A DNA stretch of 43,092 bases from Gryganskiella cystojenkinii. Its lineage: Eukaryota > Mortierellomycota > Mortierellomycetes > Mortierellales > Mortierellaceae. The translations under genes were made by a program, and so were the position numbers. Of the stretch, positions 10,351-23,322 are shown one piece after another (the stretch's first letter is position 1; every line of letters begins with the position of its first letter). A model generated the notes under the pieces. It did not search any database, was not told the DNA's origin, and saw nothing but the letters and a program-made list of their open reading frames with translations. Location of the stretch: contig JAAAIG010000228.1 in assembly GCA_015852425.1 (NCBI GenBank), forward strand, positions 3,435-46,526, read 5' to 3'.

Positions 10351-11263
10351 AAATGAGCTCTATCGATCCCAACTCCTCTCCTCTCCTTGCGCCCGCCCGA
10401 TTGCTTATTCTTTTCTTTTTCCAGAACCAAGAACGTGCTCAGCGGCAGGGGTAAGGCAAGGAGAAAGCGGGTCATGACATGGGAGCGAGGGGAGGAAACG
10501 GGAGGTGAGCGCGTGGTTTGACACTCACTTATTTCATTCTCTTTTTCTTATTCTGTTTTTTTTTGGTGCGGGGCGCTCCGTGGGTTTCTATTTGTTTGTT
10601 AGTGCAGGCTGCGGCGGGGGACCTTGTGAGCAGCTTCCCCCCTTTTTTCTCTCTCTCTTTCCGTTTGCCGCGCTCAACTTAAAAATGTCATTGGTTGCGA
10701 CTTCGTGTTCCCACTCACAGATTTTGGGAACACAAACTAAAGCTACAGAGTAAGCAAACGACTGAATAACTATGAACCAAGCTGCCTGCTTGCTATGCAA
10801 TGCATGTGAGATGCATGAACGAACAAAGAGAAACAGACATCGACGGCAGCATTGCGTGCGGATAAAAGCTGACCGACATACAGAACATTACTACCTTGTT
10901 GTTGTCGTCTCTCGTGCCCACGAATAAATAATATTCAGAATAGATTTAATTGAATAAAAATCGGCATAATTAACTTAATTTAATAAATTAGTCTAATTTT
11001 GATGGAAAAGTTGAGTGCAGTCACAAATGTGGCTTGGTTGTTTATTCAGTCCCTTCCACCACAAAAAAAAAAAAGAAAAGAAAAAAATACATGGCTTGAA
11101 AGAAAAGTGTGCATTGAAAAAGTTGTTCTGTCCATTACATAAAGCATCATATCCTCTCTTTGTCTGTCCCTATTTTCTTTCTCTGTACATACGGGAAGAA
11201 AAACGACACCATATTCATTCCAACAGGGCGCACCCTTCCCCTTCATTCGACCCCACACCGCTA

Positions 11264-14200
11264 ATGTTTGGAATTCAAAAGAAGGCTCGCACGGTCTCAC
11301 CCAAGGCCGCTGCTCCTCGTATCTTTGTGCCCTTCCGCGCTATCGGTTATGTCACCAACGAGATTCCATTCAACATCCAGGCTAGAGGACAGGCTTACTT
11401 CCTGACCACTTGTGTTGGAACCACCTATCATACCTATGATGTCGCCAAGATGAACCTTCTCTTTGTCGGTACGATATTCTCCTTGGAAAGCGGATCAGAG
11501 CTCATCAGGGCATAACTGTTGGAAAGGCTCGATTTGACAGACTCTCTTTTTTGACCGTTTTTTGTTGTTAAATATTAGGTTCCCATACCTCGACACCCAT
11601 CACGGCATTGGCGACACTCGGCGATGTGACCTTTGTCGCTTGCGGATCGGATGTTGTTTCGTACAAGAGAGCCAAAGAGGTTGGACGATTCTCCTGTGGC
11701 ACCGACCCCAACCTGTCAATAGCCTCACTCGAAGTCTTTGGTCAGCATATTATCTCGATTTGCAGCGATAACAGCGTCAAGCTGAACGATCATTCCACTG
11801 GAGGTATGGGCAGCACTAAGGACTTGTGCCGATCTATGGTTTATTTACGTTACTCTTGGAAGACTAACACGAAGCTTGGATAATCATTTTAGAGCTCTAC
11901 ACGACTATCGACTTTGACCCGTCGTTCACGGTTACGACCTTGATTCACCCCAGCACATACCTCAACAAGATTCTAATTGGAAGCAACCAAGGAACTATGC
12001 AGCTCTGGAACATTCGCACCAGCACAATGGTTTATGCTTTCAAGGGATTCAACTCACCCATCACCTGCTTCACCCAGACCCCCGTTGTCGATGTGATTGC
12101 TGTTGGACTTTTGGATGGACGGATCGTTCTTCACAATGTTAGAACCGACGTCACCATCATGACGCTCAAGCAGGAGGGAAAGGTCACTGCCGTCTCTTTC
12201 CGTACAGGTAAAGACTAATTTTTGCTAACAATTGAATGTGACCGCCGAGAGTATCTGCGATAATCAAAAAATAGAGCCAGAGCTGACCTCCTCTTTTTTT
12301 ATTTTTGTTTTCACAACGGAACAGATGACCAGCATGTTATGGCCACAGCAAACATGTATGGCGATATCGCACTTTGGGACCTTGATCGCCAAAAGATTCT
12401 TCATGTGATGAAGGGAGCTCACGACGGTTCGATTCCATCGATTCAATTCTTGAATGGACAGCCCATCTTGATGAGTTCAGGAGCCGATAACGCCGTCAAG
12501 CAGTGGATCTTTGACACACTCGATGGACTGCCCCGTCTTCTCAAGTCAAGAAGTGGACATCACGCACCTCCAACACACATCAACTACTATGGCGAGGATG
12601 GACACTTCATTCTCTCAGCAGGTCGCGATCGTTCTCTCAGAGCCTTCTCGACAGTCCGTGATTCTCAATCGACAGAGTTGTCCCAGGGTTCGCTAAGCAA
12701 GAAGTCTCAGTTGCTCAACATGAAGATTGACGAACTCAAATTGCCTCTGATCACTACTGTCGCTGCCTCGCCAGCCAAGCAAAAGGAGTGGGATAACATC
12801 TTGACAGCCCACTGGAATGAACCCGGTGTCCGGTCATGGAATTATCAGCGCAAAACCCTTGGTAGCCATATTCTTACTCCTCAGGACGGATCCGCCACCA
12901 AGACTGTCGCTGTCAGTATGTGCGGAAACTTTGGATTTGTCGGATCTGCTATTGGAGGTATCGACATGTTCAACATGCAATCGGGACTCTACCGTCGTTC
13001 ATTTGTAGAGGAGGGTCACAAGAAGTCAATCACAGGTCTTCAGTCGGATCGTCTGAACAAGACCTTGATCTCGGGATCATTGGATGGCTTGCTCAAGTTG
13101 TGGAATATCAAGTCTGGAAAGTGTGAACATACCATGGAGATGCCCTCGCCTATCACACACCTGCTCCTCTACACCGAGAACAACCACTTGGCGGTCATCT
13201 GTGACGATCTCTGCATACGAATTGTCGATATCGAGAACAGACGTATTGTCAGAGAGTTCTGGGGTCACTCCAACCGAATCACTGACATGGTAAGATGGAG
13301 ATGTCAAATGGTAGCTGGATTTCTATAGTGTCACAACTCGAACAACCCGTGCTAACTGCCGCATTTCGCTTTGTTTATGAAATAGACTTTCAGTCCTGAT
13401 GGTCACTGGCTTGTGTCTTCGTCGTTGGATGCGACTATTCGCACATGGGATTTGCCTACTGGACATATGGTTGATATCTTCCGTTGCGAGAGCATCGCCA
13501 CCAGCTTGTCCTTCTCGCCCACCGGAGATTTCCTCGCCACAGCTCATGTCGACAACGTCGGAATCTTTTTGTGGGCCAACCGTATGCAGTTCACGACAGT
13601 ATCCCTTCGCAGCATCACTGAAGACGATGTTATTCGCGTGGCTTTGCCTACCTCATCCACTTTGGAGGAAGAGGACGATGAGGGTGAGTTTCTTGACAGA
13701 GACTTTGATACGTCATTGAAAATGAACATTGACTAATTTCTTCCTTTCTTTGTTTTCATTAGCCAACAACATGTATACTACGAACGAAGAGGTATTGGCA
13801 TTGGAGCCAACAATCGACACACCAGAGCAACTTACGGAACAAATGATCACATTGTCGCTTCTCCCCAAATCCAAGTGGCAAACACTCTTGAACTTGGACG
13901 TGATCAAGGCCAGAAACAAACCTAAGGAGGCACCCAAGGCACCCGAGAAGGCGCCTTTCTTCCTGAACACCCTGCCTGGTGTCGAGCCCAAGTTTGTGGC
14001 GACCAAAGAAGACGAAGAGCGTGCACATCACAAGACCGAGTCCAAATTGATCCGTATGAGCATGTTGCAGCCTGAGACGGTCTTTATGACCTTGTTGAAG
14101 CGCGGACACAACTCTGGAACGTCACGTCGTGTGGTCGTCAGTGAGGGTCAGAAGGACGAGACCACGGTGGTGATGGAGCGGGATTACTCTGATTTCTTTG

Positions 14201-14655
14201 ACCACCTCAAGACCTTGAACCCTTCAGCGGTCGATTTCGAATTGCGGTCAATGTCCTTGGACAATGATTTGGCAGAGCCCCGATACTTTTTGGAGGCGAT
14301 CGAGTGCCTGTTGAAGCAGAGACGGGATTTCGAGTTGGCCGAGGCCTACTTGAACTTGTTCTTGCGTATCCATGGTGATCTCTTGGTCGCGAACCCCGAT
14401 GCCGGACTTGAAGACGAGGATGAGGACGAGGATAGCGATGAGGATAGTGAGATGGAGAGCGATGAGGACGATGACGAGGATGAAGAGAAGGAGCAAAAGT
14501 TAAAGGTCAAGATCAACGCCACCAAGGCCGGACCCTTGAGCGTGAGCATGCGTCTGAGGCGGCTAATCGGCGAGCATCAGCGCGAGTGGAGGAGACTTGA
14601 GGAGCTTTTCCAGAGCACGTTGTGTCTGATCGAGTTTATGAGAACCAAGGTATAA
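11264..14655 (+). CDS. UTP21: U3 snoRNP component Utp21 (WDR36), WD40 repeat protein of the small-subunit processome
   Basis: Six exons: 11264-11468, 11579-11803, 11893-12207, 12325-13289, 13386-13683, 13763-14655. They give 966 residues, close to human WDR36 and yeast Utp21. The N-terminus (MFGIQKKARTVSPK, then IFVPFRAIGYVTNEIPF) is typical. Many WD repeats follow, for example LISGSLDGLLKLWNIKSG and LVSSSLDATIRTWDLPTG. The C-terminal Utp21 domain follows (KAPEKAPFFLNTLPG, then a helical part) with an acidic Asp/Glu run near residues 800-830. The protein acts in the nucleolus in the UTP-B complex during early 18S rRNA processing. All introns are GT-AG and short (79-117 bp). It converges on DDX41 with about 205 bp between the stop codons. 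An ORF open from 11015 merely lacks upstream stops; the ATG at 11264 fits the family. Confidence 0.96.
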
Positions 14656-14805
14656 TTTACTTTTAGAGCGCCCAGCATTTTTCATTCCTCCCTCATATCC
14701 AACACAAAACAATCATAAATATCATTCGCATGTTACATTTAAAAACATAAAAACATGACACATTGTGCATAGACTCAAGAAGATTTGGTGTGTATGATAC
14801 AGGTT

Positions 14806-14811
14806 TTTATT
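14806..14811 (-). terminator. AATAAA polyadenylation signal of DDX41
   Basis: Read on the minus strand this is AATAAA, about 50 nt past the DDX41 stop codon, a usual position for a cleavage and polyadenylation signal. It is inferred from motif and position only. Confidence 0.45.
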
Positions 14812-14860
14812 GGTAAGTGAAAATAAGCATAATGCTGTGCACAGGAGGGGGTTTTTTTTT

Positions 14861-17207
<2,347 letters not shown>

Positions 17208-17561
17208 GATTGTATGTAGTATTTGTGTCCTTTGTTTCCTGAGTTGATTGATAATGTATCCCGGTGGTCTGAGTCGGTGGTTACGGATGCTAATGGGAAG
17301 GTCGAGTTGAGTGCAATGCCAATTGAAAGAGAAAAGCGAAGAAATGCAATGCGATCACTCTTTTTTTTATTTCGCCCTGAGTGGCTTAGACTTTATGTAA
17401 ATCCTGCGGACCTGCAGACCTTGATCTCTCCTGGGCGCTTGGGCGGTTGGAGATGTTCCACAAGGCATTGTCATTGATAGGACGCAAGCTATGCGTTTGG
17501 GTATAACTGCAACTAGTTTATTACTAAGCCAAAAAATACACCTGGTCTCCTCCTTCATCTT
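17208..17561. other. Intergenic: DDX41 promoter and GNAT 3' end
   Basis: This 354-bp spacer lies upstream of DDX41 and downstream of the acetyltransferase stop, both minus strand. No coding-like ORF or structured element stands out. Confidence 0.6.
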
Positions 17562-18231
17562 CTAGCGTCCTCCCTCGGGCAAAGTAGCAGTAATGGGCCG
17601 CTCGAACCGTCCAAAGAGTCGTTCACCAGGGTAATCATCAAACTCTTTGAAATGGGCCTTCTCTCGATAATAGGCCTTGAGTAACTTGTTATCCGCCATA
17701 CAGTCCAGTCTCAAGAATACCTTGCCCCTCCTCAGGCCTTCTTGTTCTGCAAACGTTAGAGCTTTGGGACCAAGACCGAATCCCTTGAACTCTCGCTCGA
17801 CTACGAGTCGATGAAGATACACGGCCGAGGTCCAATCCTCGACCAGATCCTTCCAGAGCATTTCATCAAAGGGATCGTCGTAGTTGAGGGTGAACGTACC
17901 AATGATGGCCGAAGACTCTGTGGAGCTATGATGGATGATGAAATAACCGTTGCCGAGGGAGATGGTATGCTCGATATGAGCTCGGGTCTTGGGTGCGACA
18001 AAGGATCCAGGGATCCATTGGTTCAGGTTGTTGGCGACCATCCACTGAGCAGCGCGCTCGAGAATGTCGATAAAGATGTCGAGTTCGTCGGGCCGGGCCT
18101 ATTTAGATTTCAAGAAAGAGAGAATGGTGGCGTAAGATAAGAGATCGGCAGCCGATACAAGGAAAGAGCTCCACAGAGTGGAAGGGTTGAGTTACCGGTC
18201 GGAAAGAAAACTGCTCTGAGGAGATAGCCAT
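17562..18231 (-). CDS. GNAT-family N-acetyltransferase
   Basis: Two exons on the minus strand, 18231-18196 and 18098-17562, give 190 residues. The first exon encodes only MAISSEQFSFRP; the join continues with ARPDELDIFIDILERAAQWM, a typical GNAT opening (strand, then helix 1). The acetyl-CoA pyrophosphate loop is KGFGLG at about residues 117-122, preceded by the strand YLHRLVVE. LRLDCMADNKLLKAYYREK resembles the last part of the fold (DNxxLxxYY). It should transfer acetyl from acetyl-CoA to an amine, but the substrate cannot be deduced. An in-frame Met at 18041 would delete the first helix and is less likely. The intron is 97 bp, GT-AG, phase 0. Confidence 0.85.
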
Positions 18232-18663
18232 TGAGGGTATATAGGTAAAATGTTCGCAAGGGAGTGACCAGCAAAAAAAGAAGCTTGCTTCACAAGTGAG
18301 TCTGTGGATGCAGAATGAATGTGAAGAAGAGGGGAAAGAAAATGAGGAGAAATGAGGAGAACTACCATTCCTTTTATATTTCACTTCACTTCGGAAGCGA
18401 CCTTATTTTCCGGTGGGTCCACTCCCCCACCTGAGTTCCTGGATCGACAATGACTCCCCCTCTGTCTCCAACCGCCGTTGAATTTTTTCGGGCAAAAAAA
18501 AGTTTGTTTTTGCGGGGGATTTTTATTTTCTTTTTTCGATTATGACAAACAAGGTGTGGGCGGTGGAGAGAATGCACTGACCAAGGCATGGACCATGCGG
18601 CCGTGTGTTGGATACACATTAGATGGTAAGGATATAGAGGATAAAAAATAGATCTACAGACTA
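18232..18663. other. Intergenic: GNAT promoter and 3' end of the RDEL protein gene
   Basis: This 432-bp spacer lies upstream of the acetyltransferase start and downstream of the RDEL gene stop. It has A/T runs but no credible ORF. Confidence 0.6.
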
Positions 18664-19509
18664 TTACAGCTCATCGCGGACGTCGACCTTAGGTGCGTCC
18701 TCTGAAATGATCTCGTCATCCTCTTCAGCCTCGATCTCGGCAACAATCTCTGCTTCTTCCTCGGTGGCGACCTCCTCGGGCAGGGCCTCCTCTGCTACAG
18801 CTTCTTCTTCCTCCTCCTCCTCCTCCTCAACAACAACCTCTTCAGGCGTAGACTCTTCTACAGCTACTTCTGCGGCAACAGGCTTCACAGTCTCAGCCTC
18901 AACCACGACCTCGGCAGCCTTGGGTTCCTCCTTCTTTTCTTCCTTCTTTTCCTCTTCTACCTTCTTCTCCTCTTCTATTTTTTTCTCCTCTTCTATTTTC
19001 TTTTCCTCCTTGATCTCCTTGGATTTTTGAACTTGACCGTTCTTGTCATAGACCGCAGGTGTGTAATCAGGGTCCTTCTTTGCAAAACCCTCGACCTCCT
19101 TCTCCAAACCGGTATCGAAATCAATCCAACGATCACAGCCAGGCAAATCCTTGGAATGGACGAAATGTGTCATGGCCTCGGGATCATTCACGTACGTGCA
19201 TTCAGCTTGACAGTCGGTCTTCATCCAGTAAAGATCCATGAATGAGACACAAACACAGCGTTGTTCCTCGGGGCGAGGGCCATTGGGACGGTCGGCGCCT
19301 TCAATAGGCTCCAGGTTCTGGGGGCAGGCGTGCGGGAAATGGTTGACCATGGCCTTTTGTAAGCATGGTGGACAATAGTTGGGGTTATCGGGGTGCTTAA
19401 TCTCGGCGGCAAGACGCTCCTCGGGTGTGAGACTAGCCTGAATACCCCTCAGGGAGACAAGTGCCAACGAGGAGAGGGCCAGGATGGTGACAGAGGTCGA
19501 GATACGCAT
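18664..19509 (-). CDS. Secretory-pathway Cys-rich, Glu-rich protein with C-terminal RDEL (predicted ER-resident)
   Basis: Uninterrupted ORF of 281 residues from the ATG at 19509. An N-terminal signal peptide (about residues 1-25, hydrophobic ILALSSLALVSL, cleavage probably after IQA) is followed by a compact domain with eight Cys at 46, 49, 62, 85, 87, 100, 104 and 125. This includes a CPPC motif at 46-49. From about residue 165 the protein becomes repetitive and charged (EEKKIEEEKK repeats, then long Glu runs). The last four residues are RDEL, a KDEL/HDEL-type retrieval signal. The plan (signal peptide, folded domain, acidic tail, retrieval motif) recalls ER calcium-binding chaperones, but I do not recognise the Cys-rich domain. 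The frame is open upstream to 19662; the ATG at 19509 is chosen because the signal peptide starts there. Confidence 0.82.
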   Translation of the reverse strand: MRISTSVTILALSSLALVSLRGIQASLTPEERLAAEIKHPDNPNYCPPCLQKAMVNHFPHACPQNLEPIEGADRPNGPRPEEQRCVCVSFMDLYWMKTDCQAECTYVNDPEAMTHFVHSKDLPGCDRWIDFDTGLEKEVEGFAKKDPDYTPAVYDKNGQVQKSKEIKEEKKIEEEKKIEEEKKVEEEKKEEKKEEPKAAEVVVEAETVKPVAAEVAVEESTPEEVVVEEEEEEEEEAVAEEALPEEVATEEEAEIVAEIEAEEDDEIISEDAPKVDVRDEL

Positions 19510-19730
19510 ATTTTTCGTGGATCCTATGTGTCCTGGTGGGATATTTTGGATGTGGATGGAGTGAAAGACAGAAAGGAAAAATGCGAAAAGTGAAAAAAGA
19601 AAGAAAACGAGAGAAAAGCAAAAGCGGTAAAAAGAAAGTGAGCATTTTTGTGGAGGACACATAAGCCATTGGCAAAAAAAAAAAAGTCATTTTAGACCGC
19701 TTCTGGAGAACCCTGTCATATGGTCCAAAG

Positions 19731-20186
19731 TTACCCACGGGGCAATTGACTGGAAAAATGAGCAACAAGGCCAGGTTCAGAAATGTGAACGAGACAGCTT
19801 CTCGTCAACTGTCGACAGAGCTTGAATGTGAGCCTGTCGAAAAATGCCAACGCATCACTCTCGACCACTTCTTGAAACAGAGTCGCGCACTGTTGACCTT
19901 TGTGCAACAATCCGTTGAGCATGCAGGGGAGGGGGTAAAGTGAGGGGAAGACCTCGAGGGCAAATGGTATGAGAACATCTGCAACAACAACACCAACAAC
20001 AAAAATAAAGCCTGTGGTATGGCGAGAGTGTGTTCGCCAGGCCGCCCCAGCATCTGAGAAGAAGCCTTTGTTGACAAACCTCTCGCGCAGTTTTTGTCCA
20101 ACTGAGCACCAGTCCAAGGTCTTTGTCGCTGGTAGCCGTGGCTGATCCTCCTCCTGAACCTCATTTTCTCCAAAGTCAAAGGCCAT
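19731..20186 (-). CDS. Hypothetical small ORF (doubtful)
   Basis: ATG-initiated ORF of 151 residues in the gap between OCT1 (stop only 98 bp upstream) and the RDEL gene. It has a hydrophobic segment (GFIFVVGVVVADVLIPFAL) but no signal peptide or recognised domain. Codon choice looks moderately coding-like. An overlapping plus-strand reading, 19758-19934 joined to 20041-20145 (93 residues, closes in frame over a GT-AG intron), is about as plausible. At most one is likely real, and both may be chance. Confidence 0.3.
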   Translation of the reverse strand: MAFDFGENEVQEEDQPRLPATKTLDWCSVGQKLRERFVNKGFFSDAGAAWRTHSRHTTGFIFVVGVVVADVLIPFALEVFPSLYPLPCMLNGLLHKGQQCATLFQEVVESDALAFFDRLTFKLCRQLTRSCLVHISEPGLVAHFSSQLPRG

Positions 20187-20285
20187 GAAAAAATCGCCTG
20201 TTTGGTCTAAAAAACATCACTTGTTTGCTTTATCTTACATAGGTTGGAGGCGTAATACTACAAAGACGAAAAAAAAAGTCTATCA

Positions 20286-23056
20286 TCAAGAGCTTTTCCT
20301 GGCCGCACCCCAATCGCCCACCATCCGCATAGCTTCTTGGTCTCCCTTGGTCAATCGTTCATCCTCCAACAATCCACCTAGACACTCCCAGGGGTCCTTT
20401 CCACCACCCCACTTTAAGACATGTTCACGTAGCCTCTCCCCAGAGGCTCTTGACGTGGGCGAGTTCCTGAAGATCTTATCCCAGATCTGTCCGGTCACGG
20501 TCCTGCCAAAGAGATATGAGTAATATCCGGCACCGTATCCATAAAGGTGACCAAACCCGGTCTGCCAGGCGGTGCCACGCACTGGTGGGACGATCCCCGT
20601 TGCGGATTGCAACATCTCTAGACTTGCAGTCGAGTTGAATTCAGGTTCACCCACCAATCTGGAATAATAAAGTTGGTCCAGCATGGCCATTGACATTTGA
20701 GAGTGAAGCTCAATCGCCTTGAAGGTCGATCGATTGGCCTGATGGGCCATCAAGAGTCCTGCGGGCAAAGGCGTGCCTGTCAGATGATGTGTCGCAAAGA
20801 GACCGAGAACTGCTGGATCTGCCAAAAAGTGCTCCATCAAGATGGAGGGAATCTCTACAAAATCGATCGGGCATCTCGTTCCAGAGACATTGTGATAGTC
20901 GGCTCTTCCAATCATGGCTATAAGCAAGAAGAAAAAAGAGAGAGCAAGAGTGGGATAATTGGTGTTAGTTTAGATGGAGCCTAACAACATATACTGCTTT
21001 AAAGATCATCACCTCGACAGTGCCTACAATGCATGGCGTGACCCATCTCATGGAAAAGAGTCTCGACTTCGACCCAGCTCAACAGTGCTGGCTTGCCTCC
21101 CAGTGGCCTTGAGAATCCGCAGGACAAGACCGCCAAGGGAAGTTGGTACCGACCTTTCTTGCCAATCATACTAACACCTGGGTCCGCCACGGCAAGTTCA
21201 ATTCCCTCTCGAAGGGTCATACCCTCAGCAATATCGTGCTCCTCATCGTCATCGTCCACTCTCCGGGAACAACGGACAGTATAATGCGCTGCGTTCAATT
21301 GTTTTCCTTGTCTTGCATAGAAATCGCAATAGATCGTTCCTATCAGGCCTTCGCGCTCATCCACGACATCCAGCTTTTGAACCTCGTCGTGCCAGATTTC
21401 GCCAGGGAGTGTCGACCCAGGGACAAACTTGATCCCATAGAGATTAGAGAACAATCTTGAGAGTCCGTCTAGAGTCGTTCCGACGGAAAAGTAGGCCGAG
21501 ATGGGATCGCCGTGAGGCATCGTATTGGTCTTGCTGTTGACGAGTCGAACATAAAAATCCCGATCCCAGGCCTCCAATTGTGCATCCTTATCCTTGGTAA
21601 AGATTCGTTTCGCCTTTTGAAGCATCGCCATCTCGCCCGCCACCTGATCCTGTTGACTCTTGGCCAGGGTTTGAAGGAAGGCCTGAACGTTCTCGGGGTT
21701 CTTGACCATTTTATCGCCCAGGAACATGTGTCCATAACTGGGCAAGCCGACCAGCTGAGCGAGGTCGTACCGGGTCTTGAGTAGATCATCCAGGACCTCG
21801 ACCTTGGACTTGTCCTCAGCCATATTGGCAACATACATGGCTCGACGAATCCCCTCGTCCTCGACATGTTTTAAAACCATCTGTGACTCCCATCCCGATG
21901 TGGGCACGACGGCGACCTTTTCGCCTTGCTTGTTGGTCCTAGTGATCCGTTGAATATAACTCGGTGCCAACCCTTGGAGTCGTGAGGGGGGACTGACCAA
22001 GATATGGGCGGGTCCGGGTCCTGGGGTCGAAGAGTTTTGCATGAAATCCCGTCCAAGACCTACGATCCTGTCCGAAAGTTGAACAAACTGTGCACGTTTG
22101 GCGTCCGAGAGATGGATACCGGATTTTTCGAAATCGCGCAAGAAGACTAACGCGACCTGACGTTCTGCCTCGGATAATTGACTCTCAATGCTCGGTGTGT
22201 TAAGAACTGTCCTCAGGACCTATATTTTGTCATTTGTGAGGTGGAGGGTGTGGAAACAGAGAAAGGTTTCAGTTGATTCGTTCGGCAAACCCAGTTTGAA
22301 TGCCAGATTGTCCGTGGGAAAGGGCACGCAAAGAGTAAGAGATGTCTTCTCCGTGTGTCTAAAAAAACGTACCTCATAAAGTCGTGGATCAGTATTGAGG
22401 GTATTCATCCAAGAAAAGAGTTCCTCGTAAACTGTCTCGGCACCGTGACGCCAGGCCGGGTCCGGATGCAGACACCGTACGACTTCTGCAGCATCAATCA
22501 CTTTGCAGAGCACATCGCTCAGACGATCAAAGAGCTTGACAACTTTACGCATTTCACCCTCTCCTTGCTCTGGTGCGTTCGCGATCCTCTCGACGAGCAA
22601 ATGACCTCGAGCAATCGCAGCATTCACAGAGTCGAGAAATGTGTCTGGTGTCTTGAGATTGGGATAGAGAAAGAGACCTTCTGGGGCGGAAGCAGATGCG
22701 TTTCGGGATTGAGAATGAGGCGTGCGAGGATTGTCAAAGAGCTCGCGCAGAGAAGAGCTCAGGGTCGGTGTTGACGCTGCGGTGAAAGTCGGGGTGGAAG
22801 GAGCCGTCTTCACAGACGAGGCTACTGGGGAAGTCGCGGTAGCTGCCGTGGCAGAGGGTGAGGGGGTCTTCTTGAGACTGTTGGCTGATTTAGAAAGAGT
22901 TGAGAAGGAAGCGACTGATCTTTGCATGAAGATTCCGTCGATGGTCCTGCTGGTAGAGGGTAATCTCGTCGTCGTCATCGTTGTCGTGGTCCTGCGAGGG
23001 CTGCATGTTGTCCTGACAGCTGCAGTCCTGCTGCAGACGAATCGGGTGGTCGACAT
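20286..23056 (-). CDS. OCT1: Mitochondrial intermediate peptidase Oct1/MIPEP (M3 metallopeptidase)
   Basis: Three exons on the minus strand, 23056-22373, 22219-21028 and 20917-20286, give 835 residues, somewhat longer than yeast Oct1. The N-terminus is rich in Arg, Ser and Thr and nearly lacks acidic residues, consistent with a mitochondrial presequence and a long low-complexity extension. The catalytic zinc motif HEMGH is at about residues 618-622. It is followed across the second intron by the M3 signature GTRCPIDFVEIPSILMEHF, with the third zinc ligand Glu. The enzyme removes an octapeptide from proteins already cut by the matrix processing peptidase. The second splice converts HAMHC into HAMHSMIGR, matching the family. 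The C-terminal GYGAGYYSYLFGR segment is also typical. Introns are 153 and 110 bp. Confidence 0.95.
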
Positions 23057-23322
23057 TTTAATTCGTAATGGAGAGAAAGGAGAACGAAGAAAGAATTGAA
23101 AAATTGAAACGAAGGTAACAGAAATAGGCACCACACCTTTTTTTTAGTCCTTTGCGCGCAGTCTGTCAAAAGTTGTTCCTTTCCCAGTCTATTGATTATT
23201 CTCATGTCCTTTTCCTTTTATCCATTCAATCCCATCAACCCCCTTCTCCGGATAGAAAGAGTCGGCCTCAACCTTCAATGTCCCAGGGATAAGCAGGAAA
23301 TAATATAATACCCAAAAAATAT
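23057..23322. promoter_or_regulatory. Divergent spacer between OCT1 and the F-box relic
   Basis: This 266-bp region separates the OCT1 start from the first ATG of the decayed F-box gene on the opposite strand. An AT-rich stretch (TAATATAATA, 23301-23310) lies just before that ATG. Confidence 0.4.

Larger units (their letters stand above)
5635..11263. other. Gene-poor 5.6-kb interval: GATA factor leader and control region, UTP21 promoter
   Basis: I find no ORF with recognisable homology or coding-like composition here. The part next to the GATA gene (5640-5900) is purine-rich on the plus strand, so a pyrimidine-rich leader on the transcribed strand. GATA-site matches (HGATAR) occur at 6721, 7260 and 8036. 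Two hairpins lie at 6645-6668 and 10312-10350, a 19-T run at 8102-8120 and an AT-rich patch at 10925-11000. ORFs at 6024-6590 and 9331-9654 were judged not credible. A noncoding RNA or a strongly diverged gene cannot be excluded. Confidence 0.55.
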
